64,000 nt of DNA. Source: Chitinophagaceae bacterium. GTDB taxonomy: Bacteria; Bacteroidota; Bacteroidia; Chitinophagales; Chitinophagaceae. Shown here in pieces: positions 34,322 to 43,070 of this stretch. Within the stretch, counting starts at the first letter, position 1. Each line of letters opens with the position of its first letter. The stretch spans positions 1 to 64,000 of the forward strand of contig JACMKU010000090.1 of the NCBI GenBank assembly GCA_014379965.1, given 5' to 3'. The notes beneath the pieces are model-generated. The model made no database searches, had not been told where the DNA came from, and saw only the letters and a program-made list of their open reading frames with translations. The translations under genes and the position numbers were made by a program.

Positions 34322-35680
34322 ATGAAAAATACCAAACTCCTCCAATGGTCCGTCGTGGCCGCGCTTGCTGGTTTTCTTTTTGGTTTTGATACAGTGGTGA
34401 TATCGGGCGCCAACTTACCAATTAAGGAACTCTGGAATACATCTCCCCTCTTTCATGGATTCTTTATCATGTCGATGGCTTTGTGGGGAACCGTAGCCGG
34501 CGCATTGTTCGGCGGTATACCGACAGAAAAGTATGGCCGGAAGAAGGTACTATTCTGGATAGGTATTTTATATACGCTTTCTGCTGTTGGTACAGCACTC
34601 GCACCCGATCCTTATACCTTTTCATTTTTCAGGTTCCTCGGTGGCGTTGGCATCGGCGTCTCGTCAGTTGTCGTTCCTACTTACATCTCCGAGATCGCCA
34701 CCTCGCGTACAAGAGGAAGACTCGTTGCGATGTACCAATTCAATATCGTATTCGGTATCCTTATTGCCTTCTTCTCAAATTATTTGCTGAAAGGCTTCGA
34801 TGGGGCTAACGACTGGCGATGGATGCTCGGTGTATCCGCGATACCATCACTTTTATACACGATCATGGTAGTCGGCCTGCCCGAGAGTCCAAGGTGGTTG
34901 ATCACGGTAAAGAACGATACCGCAGCAGCGGCCAAAATACTTGAGCAAACAGGGATGTCAGATGTGCAGGCGGAGATCAAGCGGATCATGGCAGGCAATA
35001 GTGACCTCGCAACCGGGATCAAAAAAGATTTCTTCAGTAGCGCATACAAGCGTTCCATCTTACTCGCTTTTCTCATTGCTTTCTTCAACCAGATGTCGGG
35101 AATTAATTTCATTCTCTACTATGCTCCCGAGATCCTCGAGAAGGCAGGGCTCGCAGCAAAGGACTCGTTATTTAACTCGATAGCTATCGGGTTCGTGAAC
35201 CTCCTCTTCACTTTCGTGGGTTTGTATCTCATCGACCGGGCTGGAAGGAAGAAGCTGCTCGTGATTGGTTCATTCGGTTATATCATCAGTTTAGGCATGG
35301 TGGCCTGGTGCTTCTATACACAAGCGAGTCCGGAGATTTTATTGTCTTTCCTCTTACTGTTCGTAGCCTCGCATGCCATTGGGCAGGGCGCTGTGATATG
35401 GGTATTTATAGCCGAGATATTTCCCAATCGTGTCCGAGCTCTCGGACAATCATTCGGTGCGAGCGTTCACTGGGTATTCGCCGCATTGATCACCCTTCTC
35501 ACACCCGTATTCCTCGATAGTGCAAACGGTATCCTGCGCGACCGTCCCTGGGTCATCTTCGCCTTCTTCGCGGCCATGATGGTGTTGCAGTTGATTTGGG
35601 TGGTTACGAGTGTACCGGAGACGAAAGGCAGGTCGCTGGAAGAGTTGGAATTGGAAATGGCTGTGGAAAATAAGAATTAA
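34322..35680 (+). CDS. Sugar porter of the major facilitator superfamily
   Basis: A 452-residue, 12-helix MFS protein of the sugar porter family (XylE/AraE/GLUT type). Signatures: AALAGFLFGFDTVVISGA (helix 1), EKYGRKKVL (loop 2-3), PESPRWL after helix 6, IDRAGRKKLL (loop 8-9) and PETKGRSLEELE after helix 12. It should import a monosaccharide with protons. There is no sugar-catabolic neighbour, so the substrate is open. It ends at a compact hairpin shared with the convergent pseudouridine synthase gene. Confidence 0.92.
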   Translation: MKNTKLLQWSVVAALAGFLFGFDTVVISGANLPIKELWNTSPLFHGFFIMSMALWGTVAGALFGGIPTEKYGRKKVLFWIGILYTLSAVGTALAPDPYTFSFFRFLGGVGIGVSSVVVPTYISEIATSRTRGRLVAMYQFNIVFGILIAFFSNYLLKGFDGANDWRWMLGVSAIPSLLYTIMVVGLPESPRWLITVKNDTAAAAKILEQTGMSDVQAEIKRIMAGNSDLATGIKKDFFSSAYKRSILLAFLIAFFNQMSGINFILYYAPEILEKAGLAAKDSLFNSIAIGFVNLLFTFVGLYLIDRAGRKKLLVIGSFGYIISLGMVAWCFYTQASPEILLSFLLLFVASHAIGQGAVIWVFIAEIFPNRVRALGQSFGASVHWVFAALITLLTPVFLDSANGILRDRPWVIFAFFAAMMVLQLIWVVTSVPETKGRSLEELELEMAVENKN

Positions 35681-35682
35681 GG

Positions 35683-35758
35683 AGTTGATTGAGTTGAATG
35701 GGTTGATTGAGTTGACTAGTTTCTGCATACTCAATCAACCCATTCAACTTAATCAACT
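35683..35758. repeat. Compact inverted repeat, likely bidirectional terminator
   Basis: Thirty-base arms (35683-35712 and 35729-35758) with one mismatch and a 16-base loop, built of GTTGATT/GAGTTGA units. It starts two bases after the transporter stop, and its last base is the stop codon of the convergent gene. A related element is at 50241-50310. It could end both transcripts, but there is no T run. Confidence 0.9.
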
Positions 35759-36483
35759 TACTTCTTCCCCCACTTCCGCACTTGCTGCAACAACGCATTC
35801 ATATCCCTCGGCAACGTCGCCTCCAACACCAATCTTTCACCCGAAGGTAGATCGATACTTAGTCTTGCCGCATGGAGAGCGAGACGATTCATGAGCGGGC
35901 GCTCATCGAGTTCGTTGCGTGATAATTTGAATTTCTTATGTTTTAAAGAAGAAAGTAAGACCGGCTTCCCATCTCCATAAGTAACATCGCAAACAAGCGG
36001 GTGTCCCACCGATTGCATGTGAACGCGGATCTGGTGTGTGCGACCGGTATGTATCCGGAATTGCATCCAGGAATATAGGCCGAAGTCCTCTAATACCTCG
36101 TAGTCGGTAATGGATTCCTTTCCACGCTGGTGAATCAACATCACTCCACGCTTGATCATATTCTCTGCAATCGGCGCATTGATTGTTCCACTTTTATTAG
36201 GGGGTGAACCCACGACCATGCCCACATAGATCTTTTCGGTAAACCTTTCTTCGAACTGGCGGGAAAGGTGTTTATGTATCGCTTCGTTTTTGGCGAACAC
36301 GATGACGCCACTCGTGTCCCTGTCGAGTCGATGTACAGTGAAAATATGATCATATTTCTCCTGCAATAAAGCCTTCAGCGAAATTTCCTTTCCTTCGCGA
36401 TCGGGGATCGATAGTAGACCGGAAGGTTTATTGAGCGCAATATGTTCGTCGGTTTCGGAGATGACGAGATCTGTAAGTTTCAT
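35758..36483 (-). CDS. RluA-family RNA pseudouridine synthase
   Basis: A 241-residue pseudouridine synthase with the RluA catalytic motif HRLDRDTSGVIVFAK (catalytic Asp) and the later RIHTGRTHQIRVHMQSVGHPLVCD. It lacks an S4 domain, so it resembles RluA/TruC-type members rather than RluC/D. The RNA target is unknown. Its start is directly adjacent to the end of the RluB-type gene, so the two enzymes form an operon. The stop codon coincides with the end of a terminator-like inverted repeat. Confidence 0.92.
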   Translation of the reverse strand: MKLTDLVISETDEHIALNKPSGLLSIPDREGKEISLKALLQEKYDHIFTVHRLDRDTSGVIVFAKNEAIHKHLSRQFEERFTEKIYVGMVVGSPPNKSGTINAPIAENMIKRGVMLIHQRGKESITDYEVLEDFGLYSWMQFRIHTGRTHQIRVHMQSVGHPLVCDVTYGDGKPVLLSSLKHKKFKLSRNELDERPLMNRLALHAARLSIDLPSGERLVLEATLPRDMNALLQQVRKWGKK

Positions 36484-37458
36484 TTACTTGCCTTTACTGA
36501 AATGTTTCAGGTCCCTCACTTCCTTTTCCGTCAGGAAGCGCCATTTACCCCTTTCAATATTCTTTTTCGTAAGCCCAGCGAAGATGACGCGGTCGAGATT
36601 TCTCACATCATAGCCGAGATGCTCGAATATGCGACGTACAATCCGGTTACGACCACTATGAATCTCTACGCCAATCTGGGTCTTATCCTTCATGTCGGCA
36701 TAGGCAAGCACATCAACGCTGGCGAGTCCATCTTCCAATACTACCCCCTGCAATATCTGTTCAAAGTCTTTCTTCTCGAGAGGCTTGTTAAGAGTGACGG
36801 CATATACCTTCTTGATCTCGTTCTTCGGATGAGTTAGCTTCTGCGCCAGTTCACCATCGTTAGTCAATAAGAGCAGTCCCGAAGTGTTACGATCTAACCT
36901 TCCAACAGGATATACTCGTTCTTTCGTGGCGCGACCAATGATATCCAAAACCGTTTTCCTGTTTTGCGGATCATCTGTAGTAGTAATATAATCCTTGGGT
37001 TTGTTGAGCAGGATGTACACCAGGTTTTTTGCGAGGAAGATTTTTTTTCCATTCACCTTGATCTCGTCCGTAGCTGTTACCTTATGTCCCGGCTCCGTTA
37101 CCACTTCATTGTTGACTTTCACGAGACCTTTCTTCACAATCTCAGCCGCTTCTCTTCTTCCGCTTAACCCTGAATGCGCGATGAATTTATTCAAAGGCAT
37201 TTGCTCAGTCACGACCGGTCTCGTGTGCACGGGAGATTGCCTGCTGCTCGATGGGGATTGTTTGCTTTCCGTATCCGGAGTTCTTGGACCCGTTGGGGTT
37301 CGTTTGTTTAACGCACGCGCCTCCGCCTTCTTCTTATCGAAGTATTCCTCTCTTTCCTTCTTTACCTTTCTTTTCTCTTGTTTGAATTGCTCCTTGATCG
37401 CAGCGTTGCTTTTCCGTTTCGTGAACTTGTCGAAGTGACTTGGTGATTTCTTTTTCAT
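36484..37458 (-). CDS. RluB/RsuA-family pseudouridine synthase
   Basis: About 324 residues from the ATG at 37458; 16 upstream codons are open but not plausible. A lysine-rich, low-complexity N-terminus (about 1-85, with KSNAAIKEQFKQEKRKVKKE) precedes an S4 domain (MPLNKFIAHSGLSGRREAAE). The catalytic domain carries YPVGRLDRNTSGLLLLTNDG and a terminal GRNRIVRRIFEHLGYDV. This fits large-subunit RluB-type enzymes (23S U2605 in E. coli) with the basic extension common in Bacteroidota. It is the first gene of a two-gene unit with the RluA-type gene. Confidence 0.92.
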   Translation of the reverse strand: MKKKSPSHFDKFTKRKSNAAIKEQFKQEKRKVKKEREEYFDKKKAEARALNKRTPTGPRTPDTESKQSPSSSRQSPVHTRPVVTEQMPLNKFIAHSGLSGRREAAEIVKKGLVKVNNEVVTEPGHKVTATDEIKVNGKKIFLAKNLVYILLNKPKDYITTTDDPQNRKTVLDIIGRATKERVYPVGRLDRNTSGLLLLTNDGELAQKLTHPKNEIKKVYAVTLNKPLEKKDFEQILQGVVLEDGLASVDVLAYADMKDKTQIGVEIHSGRNRIVRRIFEHLGYDVRNLDRVIFAGLTKKNIERGKWRFLTEKEVRDLKHFSKGK

Positions 37459-37504
37459 GAAGTTTGTTTGCTGTTTTACAACAGTAGTGAGCCGCGAAGG
37501 TAAC

Positions 37505-37534
37505 AAAAAAGCCCCGGCATTGGCCAGGGCTTTT
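37505..37534 (-). terminator. Intrinsic terminator
   Basis: On the minus strand a 12-bp stem AAAAGCCCTGGC / GCCGGGGCTTTT with loop CAAT runs into six T. It lies 18 bases after the stop of the LTXXQ-like gene. Confidence 0.9.
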
Positions 37535-37552
37535 CAAATTCGAAATATGAGG

Positions 37553-38194
37553 TTAAACGCCCGTTTTCGAACCGCGGCGGTGTTTCTTACCTTCCTTCAT
37601 TTTCTGTAATTGCTCTTCAGTAAGGATGCTCTTCATGCTTTCCATCTGTGTTTTCTTCAAACCACGTGCTTTTTCCTTCTTCTGCTCATCGGTGAGAGAA
37701 TTGTCGGCACGAACGGCCTTCATTTTCTCAGACATTTCTTTCCTGCTTGCATCAAGCTTAGCTGATTGATCTGCGGAAAGGTTCAATTCCTGCTTCATGC
37801 GCTGTCCCTGATCCTTATCCCTGCTCATGCCTTTTTCGCGACGGGCATCCTTATTCTTCTCCAACTGCGCTTTTTGCTCAGATGTAAGGACTGATTGGAA
37901 CTTTGCATGGTGATCCTTGCGAAGTGATTCCATTTTTTCCTTCGATTCCTTTACTGTGATGTTGTCCTGTTTCTTCAGGTCTGACATTTGCTTGCGATGC
38001 TCTTCATTCAAAGCTTTCACTTTAGCCTTTTGATCGTCGCTGAGGTTTAATTTATCCATTCCTCCGTCATGATGTCTTCCGCGGCTACCTTCTTTCTTAA
38101 CGCCATCATGCTTGCGATTTGTTGGCACATCCTGCGCATCAACCGCAGCTACCATCAACATCATTCCTAATGCTGTCACAAATATTTTTTTCAT
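37553..38194 (-). CDS. Periplasmic LTXXQ/Spy-like protein
   Basis: A 213-residue exported protein: signal peptide 1-20 (ending AAVDAQ), then a highly charged, almost entirely helical body rich in Lys, Glu and Asp. Four LTxxQ-type motifs are visible (LNLSDDQKAK, SVLTSEQKAQ, LNLSADQSAK, SILTEEQLQK). These occur in Spy/CpxP-like periplasmic chaperones and Bacteroidota DUF4890 proteins. It may bind unfolded envelope proteins or metals; the histidines in GRHHDGG could be metal ligands. It has its own terminator. Confidence 0.82.
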   Translation of the reverse strand: MKKIFVTALGMMLMVAAVDAQDVPTNRKHDGVKKEGSRGRHHDGGMDKLNLSDDQKAKVKALNEEHRKQMSDLKKQDNITVKESKEKMESLRKDHHAKFQSVLTSEQKAQLEKNKDARREKGMSRDKDQGQRMKQELNLSADQSAKLDASRKEMSEKMKAVRADNSLTDEQKKEKARGLKKTQMESMKSILTEEQLQKMKEGKKHRRGSKTGV

Positions 38195-38356
38195 AGTTTC
38201 TTGTTTTTTTTTAATTAGATGCCGGATGAGTAGTTTAACCTCCGCCCCAATTTGTTAAAGATTATTGAACGGCTATGAGACTGCCGGAGAGCCCCAGAGT
38301 TTAATGGAAGTAGCGTATACCGATGAGAGGCTGTTATGTATAGATGAAATCCAGTA

Positions 38357-39403
38357 TTAGTGGTTATCCTTGTTGGCTAACTGACCACAAGCGGCGTCAA
38401 TGTCTTTGCCGCGGCTTCTACGGAGACGGGCGTTTACCCTGTTCTTCGATAAATAATTTATGAATGCCTCCACCTTCTCTTCATCGGGTTTCTCAAACCT
38501 GGCGAATTCAATCGGGTTGTATTCGATGATATTCACGAGGTCGGCCGGAACCTGGCGATAGATCTTTATGAGTTCATCAGCATCCTTAAACGAGTCGTTG
38601 AAGTTCTTGAAGAGGATATATTCAAAAGTGATCTCGCTCTTCGTTTGTTTGTAAAAATGATTCAGCGCATCTATCAACGACTGGATATTGTTGGTATCGT
38701 TGATGGGCATGATCTCATGTCGCTTCGCATCATTGGCGGCATGGAGGGAAAGCGCCAACTTGAACTTGACACGGTCGTCTCCAAGTTGCCTGATGCCTTT
38801 TGCTACTCCTGCGGTCGATACCGTGATCCGCTTCGGGCTCATCGCCAGCCCATCGACGGAAGTGATGCGATCGATCGAACGTAATACGTTTTTATAGTTG
38901 AGCAGCGGCTCGCCCATTCCCATGAAGACGATGTTGCTTAATTTCTTTCCAAGCGTTTTTTCTGATTGCTGGTTGATCAGTACTACTTCGTCGTAGATCT
39001 CGTCGAAATGAAGATTTCTTTTCCTTTCAATATATCCAGTAGCACAAAACTTGCAGCTGAGTGAGCATCCGATCTGCGAGGAGACACAGGCCGTCTGTCG
39101 TGAGGCGGTCGGAATCAAAACACCCTCCACCAGGTGACCATCCCAGGTACGGAATCGACTTTTCAGTGTGCCATCTTCGCTATGTTGCGTGGTGTCTATC
39201 TGTAGTGCGGGGAGGGTGAATTCAGAACCCAGTTTCTGACGCAGTTCTTTGCTCAGGTTGGTCATATCCCCAAAACTCATTGCCTGCTTCTGCCAGAGCC
39301 ATTCGTAGACCTGCTTCGCACGAAACTTCTTCTCGTTCATGTTCTCAAAATACTCCTCTAACTCCTTGAGATTCAACTCCCGTATGTTCTTGGACTCTTT
39401 CAT
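38357..39403 (-). CDS. rlmN: Dual-specificity 23S rRNA/tRNA A2503/A37 methyltransferase RlmN
   Basis: A 348-residue radical-SAM enzyme. The cluster motif is CSLSCKFCATG (C-x3-C-x2-C). Upstream lies QTACVSSQIG; other conserved stretches are FMGMGEPLLNY, ITVSTAGVAKG, LSLHAAND and RRSRGKDIDAACGQLA with the methyl-carrying cysteine. It methylates A2503 of 23S rRNA and A37 of some tRNAs. It has no close neighbour on the same strand. The 160 bases between it and the LTXXQ gene show nothing recognisable. Confidence 0.97.
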   Translation of the reverse strand: MKESKNIRELNLKELEEYFENMNEKKFRAKQVYEWLWQKQAMSFGDMTNLSKELRQKLGSEFTLPALQIDTTQHSEDGTLKSRFRTWDGHLVEGVLIPTASRQTACVSSQIGCSLSCKFCATGYIERKRNLHFDEIYDEVVLINQQSEKTLGKKLSNIVFMGMGEPLLNYKNVLRSIDRITSVDGLAMSPKRITVSTAGVAKGIRQLGDDRVKFKLALSLHAANDAKRHEIMPINDTNNIQSLIDALNHFYKQTKSEITFEYILFKNFNDSFKDADELIKIYRQVPADLVNIIEYNPIEFARFEKPDEEKVEAFINYLSKNRVNARLRRSRGKDIDAACGQLANKDNH

Positions 39404-39421
39404 CGAGGCGCGAAGGTACGA

Positions 39422-39689
39422 AATAGTGAATAGGGAGTGGTGAATAGTGAGTGTCCCCCTGTTACTCGCACTCGACCTTGCATCTCGCCTTCGCTACGCT
39501 TCGGCGGACACAGCCCGCCTAATGCCTCCGATCTCCCGCCTTCGCTATGCTTCGGCGGACGCAGCCCGCCTAATGCCTCCGATCTCCCGCCATCGCTAAG
39601 CTTCGGCGGACATAGCCCGCCTAATGCCTCCGATCTCCCGCCTTCGCTACGCTTCGACGGACGCCGCCCGCCTAATGCCTCCGAACTCC
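39422..39689. repeat. GTGAATA heptads plus four 51-base tandem repeats
   Basis: A short GTGAATA/GTGAGTG run (39422-39453) is followed by four head-to-tail copies of a 51-base unit starting at 39486, 39537, 39588 and 39639. Each contains CGCCTTCGCTACGCTTCGGC (a GC-rich hairpin-like core) and CCGCCTAATGCCTCCGA. Because 51 is divisible by three, the array is open in the thiolase frame and reads as a 17-residue repeat. There are no spacers, so it is not a CRISPR array. The rest of the 330-base gap up to the thiolase holds only a -7 box. Confidence 0.92.
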
Positions 39690-39710
39690 CGCCTAACGTC
39701 TCTTCTTCCG

Positions 39711-39718
39711 TACTTTTG
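39711..39718 (+). promoter_or_regulatory. -7 box TACTTTTG before the thiolase gene
   Basis: An exact TAnnTTTG match 15 bases before the ATG at 39734. It supports that ATG over the long upstream reading frame. No -33 TTTG is present in the tandem array. Confidence 0.45.
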
Positions 39719-39733
39719 CCAATAATTTTTTTT

Positions 39734-40933
39734 ATGCGAACCGCGTACGTAATAGATGTAGTTAGAACCCCGGTAGGTAGGTATGGAGGAGCGTTGAGTT
39801 CAATCCGGCCCGATGATCTGTTAGCCCATGTGATCAGATCGCTATGGCAGAGAAATCCCGCAATCGAGGTAAGTGATATCGAAGATGTGATCGCTGGCGC
39901 AGCTAACCAGGCTGGGGAAGACAATCGAAATGTGGCGAGGATGGCGGCGCTGCTCGCTGGACTTCCCGTATCGGTAGCAGGAAATACTGTCAACCGACTC
40001 TGTGCCTCCGGTCTCCAGGCGATCATGGATGCCGCACGACAGGTCATGGTGGGTGATGCGGAGTTGATCATCGCCGGTGGAGTAGAGAGCATGACACGTG
40101 CACCGTTCGTAATGCCAAAGGCACAAGCCCCCTTTCAACGCACTCCGGAGATTTACGATACAACGCTTGGATGGAGGTTTACAAACAAGCGTCTCGCAGA
40201 AATGTATCATCCATATAGTATGGGTGAGACGGCCGAGAATGTAGCGAAGCAGTGGAACATATCGAGGGAAGAGCAGGACATCTTTGCGATGTCTTCGCAG
40301 CAGAAATACTTCCAGGCGCTCGCGGCAGGAAAATGGGTGAGTGAGATGGCACCAGTGATGTTGGAGCAACAAGGCAAGCAGTCACTTTTTGAAATAGATG
40401 AACACCCGAGACAAAGCACACTGGAGAAATTGGCTTCGCTAAAGCCTGCTTTCAGCAAAGATGGAACGGTGACTGCGGGAAATGCGGCCGGCATCAATGA
40501 TGGAGCCGCTGCAATGTTGTTGGCGAGTGAGGAGGCGGTAAATAAATATGGACTGAAGCCGATGGCACGAGTGGTATCAATGGCGGTAGCTGGAGTTGAT
40601 CCAGCAATCATGGGAATAGGACCAGTTCCCGCAACTCAAAAAGCGTTAGCGAGAGCAGGAGTGAAGATCGAGCAACTGGATTTGATTGAATTGAATGAAG
40701 CGTTCGCTTCGCAATCTATTGCCTGCGTTCGGGATCTCAACCTCGACATCAACAAGGTCAATGTGAATGGTGGGGCGATTGCAATAGGTCATCCTCTTGG
40801 ATGCAGCGGTGTCCGCATCTCGGCTACGTTGTTGCATGAATTGAAAAGAAGCAAAGGAAAATATGGCCTGGCTACGATGTGTGTGGGGGTGGGGCAGGGA
40901 GCGGCTGTTCTTTATGAAAATCTCGCTAGTTAG
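39734..40933 (+). CDS. pcaF: Thiolase, 3-oxoadipyl-CoA thiolase-like
   Basis: A 399-residue degradative thiolase. Catalytic residues: Cys in [12 protein letters not shown], His in [14 protein letters not shown] and a second Cys in [15 protein letters not shown] is also present. The stretch [20 protein letters not shown] is characteristic of PcaF/PaaJ-type enzymes, which cleave 3-oxoadipyl-CoA to succinyl-CoA and acetyl-CoA. A general acetyl-CoA acyltransferase role is possible, as no other ring-cleavage gene lies nearby. The frame is open 99 codons further upstream only because of the 51-base repeats. The stop codon lies inside a TAGCTAG heptad. Confidence 0.87.
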   Translation: MRTAYVIDVVRTPVGRYGGALSSIRPDDLLAHVIRSLWQRNPAIEVSDIEDVIAGAANQAGEDNRNVARMAALLAGLPVSVAGNTVNRLCASGLQAIMDAARQVMVGDAELIIAGGVESMTRAPFVMPKAQAPFQRTPEIYDTTLGWRFTNKRLAEMYHPYSMGETAENVAKQWNISREEQDIFAMSSQQKYFQALAAGKWVSEMAPVMLEQQGKQSLFEIDEHPRQSTLEKLASLKPAFSKDGTVTAGNAAGINDGAAAMLLASEEAVNKYGLKPMARVVSMAVAGVDPAIMGIGPVPATQKALARAGVKIEQLDLIELNEAFASQSIACVRDLNLDINKVNVNGGAIAIGHPLGCSGVRISATLLHELKRSKGKYGLATMCVGVGQGAAVLYENLAS

Positions 40934-41138
40934 TAGCTAGAGGCTAGTAGCTAGTAGGAAGTGGCTAGTGGGATGGGGTCGTTTGAATTTATAATTTCTT
41001 TTCCTGTTCGGCCAAATTGGTAGTAGCCCATAGTAACGAGAGTTTGACTCATTCGCGAATTAGGTTCTCGAGAACGAATAGGATTTACAAATTGAGACGA
41101 CCCCATCCCACTAGCCACTTCCCACTAGCCACTAGCTA
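40930..41138. repeat. Inverted repeat, GTAGCTA/GTGGCTA heptads
   Basis: Left arm 40930-40990, right arm about 41088-41138, with a perfect 25-base match between 40958-40982 and 41097-41121. The inner edge reads GGGATGGGGTCGTTTG; a close relative of this edge occurs in the element at 46913. It joins the 3' ends of the convergent thiolase and FtsX-like genes. Confidence 0.92.
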
Positions 41139-41144
41139 AGTATC

Positions 41145-42338
41145 CTAATGCAATTTGTAAAGAAGATTTTTGACTAATCGGTAGTTCGTAAACAACGACA
41201 ACCCAATAAGCGCTACTGCTATCACCACAACACTCCAGTGTACGAATGATGATAACTCCGGACGGTCATACATGGCATAATGATGAAAAGCCCAATGCAT
41301 GAGCTGCGTTAATCCAAGTGCTACTATCACGATCATAATATAGACCGGGATGAAACGTCTCGACACATTCGTACTCAGCCAACCCGGAGAATAGCCCAGC
41401 ATCAACAACAATCGAAGATTATCCTTGCTCCGCGCAATGACGAGTTGTAGATAGAATGAAAATAACATCAACGCAAGAATTACCACTAGCAGACCGAAGA
41501 TGCCAAGTCCACTGAAAATGCTCTGGATAAGAATTTTGTTTCGCCCAAGTATTGTTTTGTCGCGATTGACCTTATAATTCTTCTGATCAAGGAATTGGAT
41601 CAGGTCCGGGGCATTTGCATCTTTTGTCTTTATGAACAGACGTGCTGCTTCAAGTTGTTTAGGCGTGCCGAAGGTCTTATTAGCCCAATCGAGGAAGTTG
41701 ATGGGAACTAGTACAGAATTGACCCTGTCACTAAAAGCGACAATCCTGCCGGAGAATGATTGTTGCTGACCGTTGCCCTCGCAAGTGATCACTACAGGAA
41801 TACCCGAGGCGGTTTCCTTCGAAACCTGCGGAAGGTCCTGGCCGGGTGCGAAGACATTATAGATCTCGAAAAAATCTGAAGAGAGAATGATTGGCAGGTT
41901 CATCTGACCCGGCTGCCATGTAAACGATGGAGGCACTGTGTCGATGAATGCATCGTCGAGTGATTCGAGAAAGAGGTCCGTACTAAATGGGAGCACCTCG
42001 CCAGCGCTCAGTTTAACCCTGAATTGGTTGGCAAGCAGTGGCGCTACATCTTCAAGAAATGGTTGCGTCTTTATTTCTTCGATGTCCGTCTGCGTAAATA
42101 GATTTTGCTCAGGCCTACCCATTGTCGCATTCGTGACTGTTTTGGTGATTGAAACGAAATCATACCCATCCTTCCGAATGTTTCCTTCTTTCAACAGGCG
42201 TTGAATGTTGATGTACATCTGCACTGAACAAAGCAACAGCAACACACCAATTCCCAAACCGATGTATGAGAACCACCGCGACCAGGAATTGGTTCCTGTC
42301 TGTAATAAAGGTCGTATGGGTTTGAATGATAGGGCCAC
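41145..42338 (-). CDS. FtsX-like ABC permease
   Basis: A 397-residue membrane protein. One helix near the N-terminus (about 24-45) is followed by a large extracytoplasmic domain (about 50-270). Three helices lie at the C-terminus (about 275-300, 325-350, 365-385), the MacB/FtsX layout. ARSKDNLRLLLMLGYSPGWL resembles the coupling segment of FtsX-like permeases. It probably works with the ATPase gene 10 bases upstream. The substrate is unknown; such systems often handle lipoproteins or transmit mechanical signals across the envelope. Confidence 0.78.
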   Translation of the reverse strand: MALSFKPIRPLLQTGTNSWSRWFSYIGLGIGVLLLLCSVQMYINIQRLLKEGNIRKDGYDFVSITKTVTNATMGRPEQNLFTQTDIEEIKTQPFLEDVAPLLANQFRVKLSAGEVLPFSTDLFLESLDDAFIDTVPPSFTWQPGQMNLPIILSSDFFEIYNVFAPGQDLPQVSKETASGIPVVITCEGNGQQQSFSGRIVAFSDRVNSVLVPINFLDWANKTFGTPKQLEAARLFIKTKDANAPDLIQFLDQKNYKVNRDKTILGRNKILIQSIFSGLGIFGLLVVILALMLFSFYLQLVIARSKDNLRLLLMLGYSPGWLSTNVSRRFIPVYIMIVIVALGLTQLMHWAFHHYAMYDRPELSSFVHWSVVVIAVALIGLSLFTNYRLVKNLLYKLH

Positions 42339-42348
42339 CGTTCAGTTT

Positions 42349-42990
42349 TTATAAATGATACAATCTTGTAAATGGAAAATAATCGATGCGTTCGAGGTCG
42401 GCGAAGATGATCGTGGCATTTCTCAGCCTCGCCTCTTCAAGCATCAATTCCATCGCCTTCTCGGAGTTTTTATTGTCGAGGTGACTGAATGGTTCATCCA
42501 ATAATAAAATATCGAAAGGCTGAAGGAGCGATCGAACGATTGCAATACGTTGTTGCTCTCCATATGAGCAGGTGCCACAACGCGATTCAAGCTTGCTGCC
42601 TATCCCGAGGCGGCCCGTCATCTCTGTGATCTTCTCCGGAGGATGATAGGGATTGAGCTGTCTCTTTATCTCGAGGTTCTCCCTCACCGTCTGGTCTTCG
42701 AACAGCCGAAGGTCCTGGAACACGATGCTGATGTGGTCTTTGCGGTATTTCGAAAGAATTTCCAGGGAAAACTTTCCTAGATCCTTGTCGTCGTATAGTA
42801 TGTTGCCATTGTAATCTGTACGAAGGCCGTAGAGGAAATTGATGAGTGAAGATTTTCCGCTCCCGGAAGGGGCCACGATCTTGATCAGATCACCTTTGTT
42901 GAAAACAAGGTCTTTCCCCCATATCTCTGAAGTCTCGGTAACCTTTTTATCAAAATAGGTAGGTAAAAGTTGCCGTATCGATAATTGCAT
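42349..42990 (-). CDS. ABC transporter ATPase (LolD/MacB-like)
   Basis: A 213-residue ATP-binding subunit. Walker A is APSGSGKSSLINFL, the Q-loop lies in ISIVFQDLRLFEDQTV, the signature is CSYGEQQR (a variant of LSGGQ), Walker B is DILLLDEPFSHLD. The usual H-loop histidine is not obvious; the region reads IIFADLERI. That may mean slow or altered turnover. It is upstream of and co-transcribed with the FtsX-like gene. Confidence 0.88.
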   Translation of the reverse strand: MQLSIRQLLPTYFDKKVTETSEIWGKDLVFNKGDLIKIVAPSGSGKSSLINFLYGLRTDYNGNILYDDKDLGKFSLEILSKYRKDHISIVFQDLRLFEDQTVRENLEIKRQLNPYHPPEKITEMTGRLGIGSKLESRCGTCSYGEQQRIAIVRSLLQPFDILLLDEPFSHLDNKNSEKAMELMLEEARLRNATIIFADLERIDYFPFTRLYHL

Positions 42991-43008
42991 AAAGTTGATC
43001 CGTTTTAA

Positions 43009-43046
43009 AAGCCCGGCTCATATCGTTCAAATACTGAGCCGGGCTT
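43009..43046 (-). terminator. Terminator-like hairpin between DUF4836 and ATPase genes
   Basis: Perfect 12-bp stem AAGCCCGGCTCA / TGAGCCGGGCTT with a 14-base loop, followed on the minus strand by TTAAAA. The T run is short, so it may attenuate expression of the downstream ATPase/permease pair rather than stop it. Confidence 0.7.
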
Positions 43047-43070
43047 AATAAATTATTTATCGTCGAAGGA

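Noticed and set aside
34129-34345. Small minus-strand proteins upstream of the sugar porter
   Set aside because: They are low-complexity translations of the GAACAG hairpin (runs of Glu, Thr, Arg or Cys, Phe) with no family features.
39486-39689. CRISPR array
   Set aside because: The four 51-base units are head to tail with no spacers, and there are no cas genes.
39437-39733. Repeat-domain fusion to the thiolase
   Set aside because: It is open only because the repeat length is a multiple of three; the thiolase homology starts exactly at the ATG at 39734.
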